The translations under genes and the position numbers were made by a program. DNA of 13,982 nucleotides from SURF-43 sp964628985 (GTDB lineage Bacteria; Chloroflexota; Dehalococcoidia; UBA2979): contig CAZVNJ010000053.1 of the NCBI GenBank assembly GCA_964628985.1, positions 1 to 13,982 on the forward strand. The letters run 5' to 3'. Under the pieces are notes generated by a model. That model did no database searches. It was not told where the DNA came from and saw only the letters and a program-made list of their open reading frames with translations. The first letter of the stretch is position 1. Each line of letters starts with the position of its first letter. Shown piece by piece: positions 1 to 6,218 of the stretch.

Positions 1-597
1 TTAACCCTTGAGCAGGAACGCCTCGAATCCGACATGCGCGCCGTGAGCCATGCCGTGACGCGTGCGGTTGACGAGATCGATCAGTTCCTGGAGAGCGCGC
101 GCAGTTCCCGGCCGTCGGCCGCACTGGTGTTCGTGCCCCTCAACTTCGCCGAGGTCGTGGAAGAGGCCGTCGCGGACGCCCGTCAGGTCACCACGACTCA
201 CACGTTCGTCGTCGCGACGGGCAATCAGGCCTTCGTGGGGCCGGGAGAGCGGGGTCTCCTGCTGCATGCGTTCGACAACATCCTCCGAAACGCCATCAAG
301 TACAGCCCTACGGGAGGCACGATCACGGTGACCCTGGCGGCTGATGATCAGGGTGCCGCGCCGAGCGTGGTGATCACCGTCCACGACGAGGGCATTGGGA
401 TCCCGGCAGCGAGCCTGCCTCATGTCTTCGACCGCTTCTTCCGCGCGGAGAACGTCGCATCCATACCCGGCACCGGCCTGGGCCTTGCGGGCACGCGCCA
501 GGTGGTCGAAGCCCATCGGGGAGCCGTTGGCGTCGAGAGCGTCGAAGGGCAGGGGTGTACGTTCACGGTGCGCCTCCCCCTGGCGGCTGCTGCCTAA
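1..597 (+). CDS. Sensor histidine kinase, C-terminal part (5' end outside window)
   Basis: The frame is open from base 1 with no start needed, so this is the last 198 residues of a longer protein. Seen: the tail of a dimerisation helix, then a complete HATPase_c (GHKL) domain. The N box (HAFDNILRNAIKYSP) lies near nt 265-309, the G1 box (DEGIGIP) at 385-405, the F box (FDRFF) at 427-441 and the G2 box (GTGLGLA) at 469-489. These bind ATP for autophosphorylation of a His residue, which must lie upstream of the window. It would act at the membrane or in the cytosol with a response regulator encoded elsewhere, probably upstream. The stop is TAA. It converges on the MFS gene across a 118-bp gap that holds only a weak hairpin. 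The family call is secure; the signal and partner are unknown. Confidence 0.93.
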   Translation, partial: LTLEQERLESDMRAVSHAVTRAVDEIDQFLESARSSRPSAALVFVPLNFAEVVEEAVADARQVTTTHTFVVATGNQAFVGPGERGLLLHAFDNILRNAIKYSPTGGTITVTLAADDQGAAPSVVITVHDEGIGIPAASLPHVFDRFFRAENVASIPGTGLGLAGTRQVVEAHRGAVGVESVEGQGCTFTVRLPLAAAA

Positions 598-715
598 AGG
601 CCAGCGGCACCTCGTCATCCTGCGTCCGGAGTTCGGCCGACCGTTAGTCGGGCGCCTACCCTCGCCGGCACTCCAGACCGTGCCCTCGCTGGCGGGAGCC
701 CTCGACCCGCTCGAT

Positions 716-2056
716 CTAGTGAGTCATCGCAGGACGAGGTGTCTCCGTCGCGGTGGCGTCATCGCCCTCGGCGAACTCGGCCGCCGCGCGTCGCATGAGC
801 GCCACGAAGATCACCACGCCCAGGATCGAGGCGATCCCGGAGAAGTAGAACACGGCGTCGATCCCAAACTGTGTCTTGATGAGCGCTCCCAGCAATGATC
901 CGGAGAGGAATCCGGCCGAGGACCCCATCGAGTTCACACCCATGATCGAGGCCATGCCCACCTTGCGGCCGATCTGGACGAAGATCGCCTGCTGAGATGG
1001 GAACGCGAGCGCCTCCGCGATGCCGGCGACGAGGAGCGCCGCGAGCACCCAGGGTGCGATCACGAGGGCGTCACCGAAGAACTCCATCTCACGCAGCGAG
1101 TCTGGGAGGAGCGGGACGACACCCTGGGCGATGCCCGCGATCGTCAGCCCGACCACGACCAGCATGACTCGGCTCATCCGGTCCGCCAGGCCGCCCGTAT
1201 ACGGCTGTAGCACCGCATTGATCAGCGAGCGGCTGGAGAGCAGGATCCCGACGAAGAGGGCGCTGTCTGTCCCGAGCCCCTCGTCGCTGATCACGTACAC
1301 CGCGAGCCACGAAGAGGCGGTCCCCCAGCCCAGCGACGTGACGAGGACGAACAGCGTGCTGGCCTGGACGGAGGCACGCCGGATCAACACGCGGAACGGC
1401 ACCACCGTCTCCTTCGGCGTCGCGCCTTCCAACCGCTCGCCGTCCAGGCCCACCTCGGGGCGGTCCCGAGGGAGGAGCAGCAGGGTGACGAATGCCGTGC
1501 CGCCCAGCATCACGGCCATCGACCCGAACGCGAAGTCCGTCCCGAAGAGGTCACGCAGGCCCCCTCCGAACAGCGGCCCGGTCCCGAAGCCCGCGATCTG
1601 GGCGACGGAGAACCAGCCCATGTACCGGCCCTCGGCACCCACCGGCGCCATCCTGCCGACATACGCCATCGCCATCGGGAACACGCCCGCCGCACCGATG
1701 CCGGAGAGGATGCGGAAGCTGACCACCGTCTCCCAGTTGGGGGCGAAGAGGTAGCCCACCGCGCCGAAGGCGTAGATCGCGAAACCGAGCACGATGAACT
1801 GCTTCGACCCAAAGGTGTCGCCGAGCCGGCCGAGGAAGGGCGCTGCCACGAGCTGTGCCAGCGCCAGCCCGGAGAATGAGAGGGCGACGCCCACCGCCGG
1901 CCCCCCGAGGTCGTCCTGCACATACACAGGCAACAGCGGAGAGACCATCGAGATGCCGGCCATCGCGACGAACATGGCAACGAAGAGGACGACGAAGGGG
2001 CGAGAGAGCAACAGCGGCTCCTGGCCTTGGCGCTTCGGTGGGTCATGGGTGCGCAC
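716..2056 (-). CDS. Major facilitator superfamily (MFS) transporter
   Basis: An inner-membrane secondary transporter, probably a proton-coupled drug or metabolite exporter. Seen: a highly hydrophobic protein with about 12 predicted membrane segments. The first begins shortly after the N terminus (PFVVLFVAMFVAMAGISMV). An MFS motif A-like loop (GRLGDTFGSKQ) follows the second helix, and a related loop (GGLADRMSR) sits in the second half, so both six-helix halves are present. Start choice is uncertain. The frame opens upstream to an ATG at 2134, but the extra 26 residues are Pro/Arg/Ser-rich and overlap a possible -10 box for the divergent gene. GTG at 2056 gives a 446-residue protein with a short cytoplasmic leader, normal for the family. 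Neither start has a good Shine-Dalgarno sequence. The stop is TAG. The substrate cannot be inferred; tetracycline- or multidrug-type exporters are the nearest impression. Confidence 0.9.
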   Translation of the reverse strand: MRTHDPPKRQGQEPLLLSRPFVVLFVAMFVAMAGISMVSPLLPVYVQDDLGGPAVGVALSFSGLALAQLVAAPFLGRLGDTFGSKQFIVLGFAIYAFGAVGYLFAPNWETVVSFRILSGIGAAGVFPMAMAYVGRMAPVGAEGRYMGWFSVAQIAGFGTGPLFGGGLRDLFGTDFAFGSMAVMLGGTAFVTLLLLPRDRPEVGLDGERLEGATPKETVVPFRVLIRRASVQASTLFVLVTSLGWGTASSWLAVYVISDEGLGTDSALFVGILLSSRSLINAVLQPYTGGLADRMSRVMLVVVGLTIAGIAQGVVPLLPDSLREMEFFGDALVIAPWVLAALLVAGIAEALAFPSQQAIFVQIGRKVGMASIMGVNSMGSSAGFLSGSLLGALIKTQFGIDAVFYFSGIASILGVVIFVALMRRAAAEFAEGDDATATETPRPAMTH

Positions 2057-2131
2057 TCGGTCTGGAGGGGCGCGATCAGAGGGTACGCTCCCCCCGCGCT
2101 GTGATCTCGGAGGCGCCTCCGCCGGCCATGG

Positions 2132-2137
2132 CATAAT
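2132..2137 (+). promoter_or_regulatory. Possible -10 box for the 2181-5801 operon
   Basis: CATAAT matches the TATAAT consensus at five of six bases and is an AT-rich island in GC-rich DNA, 43 nt before the GTG start of the first operon gene. No recognisable -35 hexamer lies 16-18 bp upstream, so this is only a candidate. If real, it argues that the divergent MFS gene starts at 2056 rather than 2134. Confidence 0.25.
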
Positions 2138-2180
2138 CCCGCGGCAGCCGGGCCCCGGCCCGTAGAGACGGAGGCCAGAT

Positions 2181-2597
2181 GTGGCCGAGATGACACGCGA
2201 CGAGGTGTACGCCTACCTCGACAGCCATGGTGGGTACGCGGTGCTCTCCACCGTCGGCAAGGACGGATATCCCCACGCCGTCCCGCTCGGCTATTTCCGG
2301 CAGGCCGAGGAGATTGTCCTTCCGGTGCGCGGGCAGCGGAAGGTGAACATCGCCCGTAACCCCCGAGTCGGTGTGACCGTCGAATCCGGCCGGAGCATGA
2401 AGGAACTGAAGGGTGTGGTCATCAAGGGCGACGCCACGCTCGTCGAAGACCCTGCGGCCGTCCTCGAACTCGCCCGCGAGGGCGCCCGGCGCCGCGGGAC
2501 CGCGGAGGATCAACTGCCCACCTCAACGCGTCCGGGTGCGGCGTACGTGCGCGTGCGCCCGCGTAAGATCGCCTCCTGGGACAACAGCAAGCCGTAG
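2181..2597 (+). CDS. PPOX-class flavin- or F420-binding protein (pyridoxamine 5'-phosphate oxidase-like fold)
   Basis: A 138-residue split-barrel protein of the PPOX/FMN-binding superfamily, whose members bind FMN, F420 or haem and often act as small oxidoreductases. Seen: the typical opening strand-turn-strand (YAVLSTVGKDGYPHAVPLGY, residues 19-38), the RKVNIARNPRVGVTVESG segment (53-70) that lines the cofactor phosphate site in relatives, and a later GVVIKGDATLVED strand. Length is normal for the family. Start: GTG at 2181 is preferred over ATG at 2190 because GGAGG at 2170-2174 sits 6 nt before it. It opens a same-strand run of six genes. FMN versus F420 cannot be decided by eye, and the substrate is unknown. 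The stop is TAG. Confidence 0.85.
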   Translation: MAEMTRDEVYAYLDSHGGYAVLSTVGKDGYPHAVPLGYFRQAEEIVLPVRGQRKVNIARNPRVGVTVESGRSMKELKGVVIKGDATLVEDPAAVLELAREGARRRGTAEDQLPTSTRPGAAYVRVRPRKIASWDNSKP

Positions 2598-2651
2598 GCC
2601 TTGACCGAGGCCGCTCAACCGCCGCCCCCCGCGGCAGAACGGATCCCGAAC

Positions 2652-3038
2652 ATGACGACCACCGCTGACGCGGTCCGCGAGGTCACGGCCGCCTCGGACG
2701 CCTGGCTTGCCGCCCTCGTGGCCGGAGACGCCGACGCGATGGACCGGCTGCTCGCGCCTGACTTCACCTACGTGCACTCGAGCGGGACCCTGGACACGCG
2801 CGAGTTCCTGATCGATGCGTTCCGCTCTGGCCGGCGGAAGTACACGCACTACTCGGCCGACGGCGTGGAGTTGCGCGCGTATCCCGGGACCGTCCTGGTG
2901 ACCGGCGTCTCGCACATCCGCCTGAACCCGCGCGGCGAGGAGATGAAGATCGAGGCGCGGTTCATGAGCGTCTGGATCGAGCAGGGTGGTGCCTGGAAGA
3001 TGGCAGCCTGGCACTCGACGCGGCTCCCCGAGGCCTAG
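2652..3038 (+). CDS. NTF2-like / DUF4440 (SnoaL-type) family protein
   Basis: A 128-residue cone-shaped alpha+beta protein of the NTF2-like superfamily. Such proteins serve as small enzymes (isomerases, cyclases, hydrolases) or ligand-binding partners. Seen: an N-terminal helix (DAWLAALVAGDADAMDRLLAPDFTYVHSSG) typical of DUF4440, followed by a LDTREFLIDAFRSG helix and curved strands ending in WIEQGGAWKMAAWHST, the usual family ending. ATG at 2652 is chosen because it gives normal family length. TTG at 2601 would add 17 Pro/Ala-rich residues and has no ribosome site. It lies 54 nt after the PPOX gene and 48 nt before the SDR on the same strand. The function is not predictable from sequence; a role in the same pathway as the SDR is inferred from context. 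The stop is TAG. Confidence 0.85.
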   Translation: MTTTADAVREVTAASDAWLAALVAGDADAMDRLLAPDFTYVHSSGTLDTREFLIDAFRSGRRKYTHYSADGVELRAYPGTVLVTGVSHIRLNPRGEEMKIEARFMSVWIEQGGAWKMAAWHSTRLPEA

Positions 3039-3086
3039 CGGGGCCTCTCGTCACGAACGTCACGCGCGGTACTGAGGGGACAGTTG

Positions 3087-3878
3087 ATGGATCTCGGACT
3101 CACGGGGAAGGTCGCGGTCGTCACCGGCGGCAGCGAGGGCATTGGCAAAGCGGCGGCGCTCTCGCTGGTACGGGAGGGAGCGCGGGTGGCGATCTGCGCC
3201 CGCACGCCGGAGAAGCTCGAGGCGGCGGCTGCTGAGATCCGCGCCGCGACGGGCGGCGAGGTGATCGCAATCCCCTGCGACGTGATGCAGGAGGCCCAGG
3301 TCCAGTCCGCGATCGCCCAGGTGGTCGCGAAGTGGGGCGGTGTCGACATCCTCGTGAACAACGCTGGCACCTCAGCCGCCGCGAAGTTTGAGGACGTGAA
3401 GGACGAGACCTGGGAGACGGACCTGGGGATCAAGGTGTACGGGGCGATCTACTGCTCCCGGGCCGCGATCCCCTACATGAAGCGCGCCGGTGGCGGTCGC
3501 ATCATCAACATCACCACGGGCGGTGGCAAGGCGCCGGGCGCAGGCTCGCTGCCGACCTCGATGGCGCGCGCGGCCGGCATCGCTCTGACGAAGGCGATGT
3601 CCCGGGATTACGCACCGGACAACATCCTGGTGAACACGGTCTGCATCGGCCTGATCAAGAGCGGCCAGCACGAGCGCCGCTACGAGCGGATGCAGGAGCG
3701 CGATCCATCCCGCAGCCTGGAGGAGTTCTACGCCGGGATGGGCGAGCGCGTCCCGCTCGGCCGCGTCGGGGAGGCCTCCGAGGCGGGGGACGTGATCTGC
3801 TTCCTCGCCTCCGCGCGCGCGTCCTACGTCACGGGCACCGCCATCAACATCGATGGCGGTTCGGCGCCGGTCGTCTAG
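3087..3878 (+). CDS. Short-chain dehydrogenase/reductase family protein with degenerate catalytic tetrad
   Basis: A 263-residue Rossmann-fold SDR. Seen: the nucleotide-binding motif TGGSEGIG (13-20), D65 before the adenine pocket, NNAG (91-94), and the C-terminal GTAINIDGG. The NAD(P)-binding half is intact, but the catalytic tetrad is not. Aligned with the canonical SDR at the right edge of this window, Asn is Lys116, Ser is Thr144, Tyr is Thr157 (in PTSMARAAG) and Lys is Arg161. The surrounding residues are well conserved, so this looks like a distinct SDR branch, not decay. It may bind NAD(P)(H) without standard reductase chemistry, or use other residues. ATG at 3087 has GAGGGGA at 3074-3080; the TTG one codon earlier is less likely. 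The stop TAG is 9 nt before the Rdx gene, so they are probably co-transcribed. Confidence 0.92.
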   Translation: MDLGLTGKVAVVTGGSEGIGKAAALSLVREGARVAICARTPEKLEAAAAEIRAATGGEVIAIPCDVMQEAQVQSAIAQVVAKWGGVDILVNNAGTSAAAKFEDVKDETWETDLGIKVYGAIYCSRAAIPYMKRAGGGRIINITTGGGKAPGAGSLPTSMARAAGIALTKAMSRDYAPDNILVNTVCIGLIKSGQHERRYERMQERDPSRSLEEFYAGMGERVPLGRVGEASEAGDVICFLASARASYVTGTAINIDGGSAPVV

Positions 3879-3887
3879 GGGGCTGTC

Positions 3888-4139
3888 GTGGCCGAGGGCA
3901 CACTGGACATCACCGTCGAGTACTGCGCCGAATGCGGCTACTACCCGCGTGTTGGGTGGCTCCTGGGCGAGGTCATGGCGGACATCCAGCACGACGTGAA
4001 GCGCGTAACCATCATCCCGTCGGGCGGCGGCCGCCATGAGTGGCGCGTCAATGGGGAAGTGGTGTTCAGCAAGGCCGCGGAAGACCGCCATCCGGACGTC
4101 GACGAACTGAAGGCGCTCATCTATGCGAAACTCGCCTAG
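3888..4139 (+). CDS. SelW/Rdx-family thioredoxin-fold protein, Cys form (CxxC)
   Basis: An 83-residue protein of the SelT/SelW/SelH (Rdx) family, small thioredoxin-like redox proteins. Seen: the first strand (LDITVEYC) leads into CAEC, the CxxC position that is CxxU in selenoprotein W, then GYYPRVGWLLGEVMADI (helix with the family's YxPR-like pattern). A beta hairpin follows with GGGRHEWRVNGEVVFSK, matching the family's G(G)xFEVxxNGxLvfSK region. It ends with a DVDELKALIYAKL helix. The second motif Cys is a true TGC codon, so this copy is not a selenoprotein. GTG at 3888 is preceded by AGGGGG at 3877-3882. It lies between the SDR and the UGSC selenoprotein. A role in thiol/selenol redox supporting its neighbours is inferred. 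The stop is TAG. Confidence 0.9.
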   Translation: MAEGTLDITVEYCAECGYYPRVGWLLGEVMADIQHDVKRVTIIPSGGGRHEWRVNGEVVFSKAAEDRHPDVDELKALIYAKLA

Positions 4140-4167
4140 GCCCGCCTGACGCGGAGGGAGCCTTCGG

Positions 4168-4698
4168 ATGACAGACACACTCCGCATCTTCGACCCCCGA
4201 GGACACGTCCTACAGCAGGCGAACACCCTCGCGCCGCGCCCGAAGTCGTTGGCGGGCCTCCGGCCCGGCATCCTCGAGAATCGCAAGCCGAATGTCCGTC
4301 TCCTGCTGACCTCAATGGTCGAGGCGATGCGCGAGCAGATGCCGCTCGGTGAATTGATCATCGAGGACAAACCGATCGCCGGTCCGCCGAGCAAGCGCGT
4401 GATGGAACGTCTCCGTGACTGCGACTTCGTCCTCGTCGGATCCGCCGACTGAGGATCCTGCACGACGTGGAGTGTCCACGCCGCCGTCCTCTTCGAGTCC
4501 ATGGGCATCCCCGCAGTCGTGATCGGCACGGACGAGTTCGCGCAACTGGTCACCATGGAGGCCGAGCAACGCGGCCTGCCGGGACTTCATCGCGTCGCGC
4601 TGCCCCATCCGATCGGGGGCATCAAGCCGCCCGCGGTCATCGCCAAGGTGGAACCGGCGCTGGCTGAGGTCATCGGCCACCTGACGGAGCCCGCATGA
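4168..4698 (+). CDS. UGSC-family selenoprotein (selenocysteine 95 encoded by TGA at 4450-4452)
   Basis: A 176-residue protein when TGA 4450-4452 is read as selenocysteine. Seen: before the TGA, an N-terminal region with ILENRKPN and a strand DCDFVLVGSAD (84-94). After it, in the same frame, GSCTTWSVHAAVLFESMGIPAVVIGTDEF, then GLPGLHRVALPHPIGGI and a final helix. This gives Sec95-Gly-Ser-Cys98, the motif for which the UGSC (seleno)protein family is named. A redox-active Sec/Cys98 pair is likely; the reaction is not established. GGAGGGAG at 4153-4160 sets the ATG at 4168. The final stop TGA (4696-4698) overlaps the next gene's ATG, so translation must continue past the first TGA for that coupling. 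Seen separately, the halves look like an unexplained 94-residue ORF and a 65-residue ORF from ATG 4501. A nonsense mutation is possible but does not fit the motif and hairpin. Confidence 0.92.
4450..4452 (+). other. Selenocysteine codon (UGA) of the UGSC protein
   Basis: In-frame TGA between the codons for Asp94 and Gly96. The codons that follow (GGA TCC TGC) give Gly-Ser-Cys, completing the U-G-S-C motif. TGC is one base change away, and a Cys at this position is expected in non-Sec homologues of the family. Confidence 0.9.
4463..4483 (+). promoter_or_regulatory. Putative bacterial SECIS element of the UGSC gene
   Basis: The mRNA can fold CGUGGA (4466-4471) with UCCACG (4475-4480), a perfect 6-bp stem capped by loop GUG (4472-4474). 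Beyond an A-C mismatch, C4463-G4483 and G4464-C4482 extend it. The loop starts 20 nt after the UGA, within the spacing I recall for bacterial SECIS elements, and carries the G-U that SelB contacts in known cases. It lies inside the coding region, as bacterial SECIS elements do. Confidence 0.75.
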
Positions 4699-5801
4699 GC
4701 GACCCAGCGTTGAAGACCGGCCGGATTGCAGACCTCGTGGATGTCCCCGCCGACATCTCGGAACTGTCGCGCGAGTTGGCACGCCGCCAGTGGAGCGACG
4801 GCCTCCCTGTCATCCCGCCAACCGAGGCACGTGTCGCGGCAATGCTGGCCTGCACGGACCGCGATCCGCTCGAGGTTGTGGGCATCCTCCCGCCGCGTCA
4901 GGGAGAGGCCACCGTCCACGCCCTTGCCGTGAATGCAGTGATGGCCGGCTGCGAGCCTCGGCTGTTCCCGATCCTGCTCGCGGCGTTCCAGGGGATCGTT
5001 GACGCCCGCTTCAACATCGCCTCGATCAATTCCACCACGCATCCCTGTGGCGTCTTCGTCCTCGTGAACGGCCCACTCGCAGCGCAGGCCGAGATCGCCT
5101 CGGGCGCTGGCTGTTTCGGTCCAGGCTTCCCGGCGAACGCCACCATTGGACGCGCCGTGCGGCTCGCGCTCCTCAACATCGGAGGCGCGTGGCCCGGCGT
5201 CGGCGACCGCGCCACGCAGGGTTCGCCTGCGAAGTTCTCCTTCTGCGCCGCGGAGAACGAGGCCGCCAACCCGTGGGGTGCCTACCACGTCGACCGAGGC
5301 TTTGACCCGGCCGTCAGCACGGTGACGGTGTTCGGCTGCGAGGGGCCACACAACATCCAGGAGCACGGCTCCAACACGGCCGAGGGCGTCATGCGCACGG
5401 TCGCTGGCTCGATGGGCGAAGCGGGAAGCAACAACATGTTCCGTGGGGGCGAGCCGCTGCTAGTCCTCGGTCCCGAACACGCGACGACGATCGCGGCCGA
5501 CGGATGGGATCGTCGCGCCATCCAGCAGTTCGTCTTCGAGCACGCCCGCTACCCGGCCCGCCTTCTCGACCCGTGGTTCCGGGGCGACTACCGCTTCCGC
5601 CTGCCTGTCGGGCAGGAGGACGAGGCGGACCGCCCAGACCTCGAGTTCCCCGTGATCGATCGTCCGGAGGACCTGCACATCATCGTGGCGGGCGGGCCGG
5701 GCAAGCACTCGTCCTGGCTCTCGACATTCGGCACGCAGACGTTCCCACAGACCACCGTGATTGCGAGGGCGGACGGCACACCGCTGACGAGCCTCGACTA
5801 G
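4695..5801 (+). CDS. Conserved protein of unknown function, translationally coupled to the UGSC selenoprotein
   Basis: A 368-residue soluble protein that I cannot assign to a named enzyme family. Seen: an N-terminal WSDGLPVIPPTEARVAAML block (33-51), then NAVMAGCEPRLFPILLAAF (80-98). A Gly-rich core follows with THPCGVFVLVNGP (115-127), GCFGPGFPANATIGRAVRL (139-157) and GGAWPGVGDRATQG (163-176). Further on come FCAAENEAANPWG and TVTVFGCEGPHNIQEHGS. Cys53, 86, 118, 140, 184 and the one in FGCEGPHN could take part in metal binding or thiol chemistry. The repeated Gly/Asn/His blocks look like an enzyme active site. No signal peptide or membrane segment. Its ATG overlaps the UGSC stop (ATGA, 4695-4698), with GGAG at 4686-4689, so the two are made together and may form a complex. 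It ends the operon, 6 bp from the convergent DUF35 stop. Confidence 0.85.
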   Translation: MSDPALKTGRIADLVDVPADISELSRELARRQWSDGLPVIPPTEARVAAMLACTDRDPLEVVGILPPRQGEATVHALAVNAVMAGCEPRLFPILLAAFQGIVDARFNIASINSTTHPCGVFVLVNGPLAAQAEIASGAGCFGPGFPANATIGRAVRLALLNIGGAWPGVGDRATQGSPAKFSFCAAENEAANPWGAYHVDRGFDPAVSTVTVFGCEGPHNIQEHGSNTAEGVMRTVAGSMGEAGSNNMFRGGEPLLVLGPEHATTIAADGWDRRAIQQFVFEHARYPARLLDPWFRGDYRFRLPVGQEDEADRPDLEFPVIDRPEDLHIIVAGGPGKHSSWLSTFGTQTFPQTTVIARADGTPLTSLD

Positions 5802-5807
5802 CCAAGG

Positions 5808-6215
5808 TCACTCGACGGGCGCGAACCGCAGCAGTGTCACGTCGCGCCCGGGGATGTCGTCGAACACAGCACGCACACGCATGCCGATGCGGATCGCCTC
5901 GGGTGCGACCCCGGTGAGTTCTGTCGTCACCTTCGGCCCCTCGTCGAGTTCTACGACCGCGATCAACTGCGGCTCGGCACCCTGCCAGGCGGGTGCGGTG
6001 GCACGGCGCGCCACCGTGAACGTGTAGACGAAGCCCTCGCCGGACGCCTCGCGCCACTCAAGGTCATCCGCCAGCGTGCCGGGGGCGAGGTTCCTCGGGT
6101 AGTACACCCACTGGTCGTTCGACGGTGAGTACTGGAGCACGAGGCGATGTTTCCTCAGGGCGTCCCAGTAGGGCTGTGAGGTCGGGGTCGGCACTGGCAA
6201 CGGTCGCTCGGGCAT
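5808..6215 (-). CDS. DUF35 OB-fold protein lacking the zinc-ribbon cysteines
   Basis: A 135-residue protein of the DUF35 (Zn-ribbon/OB-fold, ChsH2-like) family, which partners thiolase-like or MaoC-like enzymes acting on acyl-CoA. Seen: an N-terminal helix (SQPYWDALRKHRLVLQYS), then a remnant zinc ribbon that keeps the YYPR turn but not the metal ligands. The OB-fold strands follow (GFVYTFTVARRATAPAWQ, LIAVVELDEGPKVTTELTG, IGMRVRAVFDD). The protein has no cysteine at all, while the family usually has four. The start lies 3 nt after the stop of the thiolase-like gene on the same strand, so the two are co-translated and very likely form a heteromeric complex. The stop is TGA. Loss of the zinc site suggests a structural role only. 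Confidence 0.9.
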   Translation of the reverse strand: MPERPLPVPTPTSQPYWDALRKHRLVLQYSPSNDQWVYYPRNLAPGTLADDLEWREASGEGFVYTFTVARRATAPAWQGAEPQLIAVVELDEGPKVTTELTGVAPEAIRIGMRVRAVFDDIPGRDVTLLRFAPVE

Positions 6216-6218
6216 CGC

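Noticed and set aside
667..684. Hairpin GGCAC/GTGCC between the histidine kinase and MFS genes as a terminator
   Set aside because: Only 5 bp with an 8-nt loop and no T-tract; too weak to call.
3372..4556. 394-residue minus-strand ORF opposite the SDR, Rdx and UGSC genes
   Set aside because: No recognisable domain; all three plus-strand genes here have ribosome sites and family motifs.
4501..4698. Separate small gene starting at ATG 4501
   Set aside because: It is in the same frame as the gene from 4168 and is the C-terminal part of the UGSC protein. The coding similarity begins right after the TGA, well before 4501.
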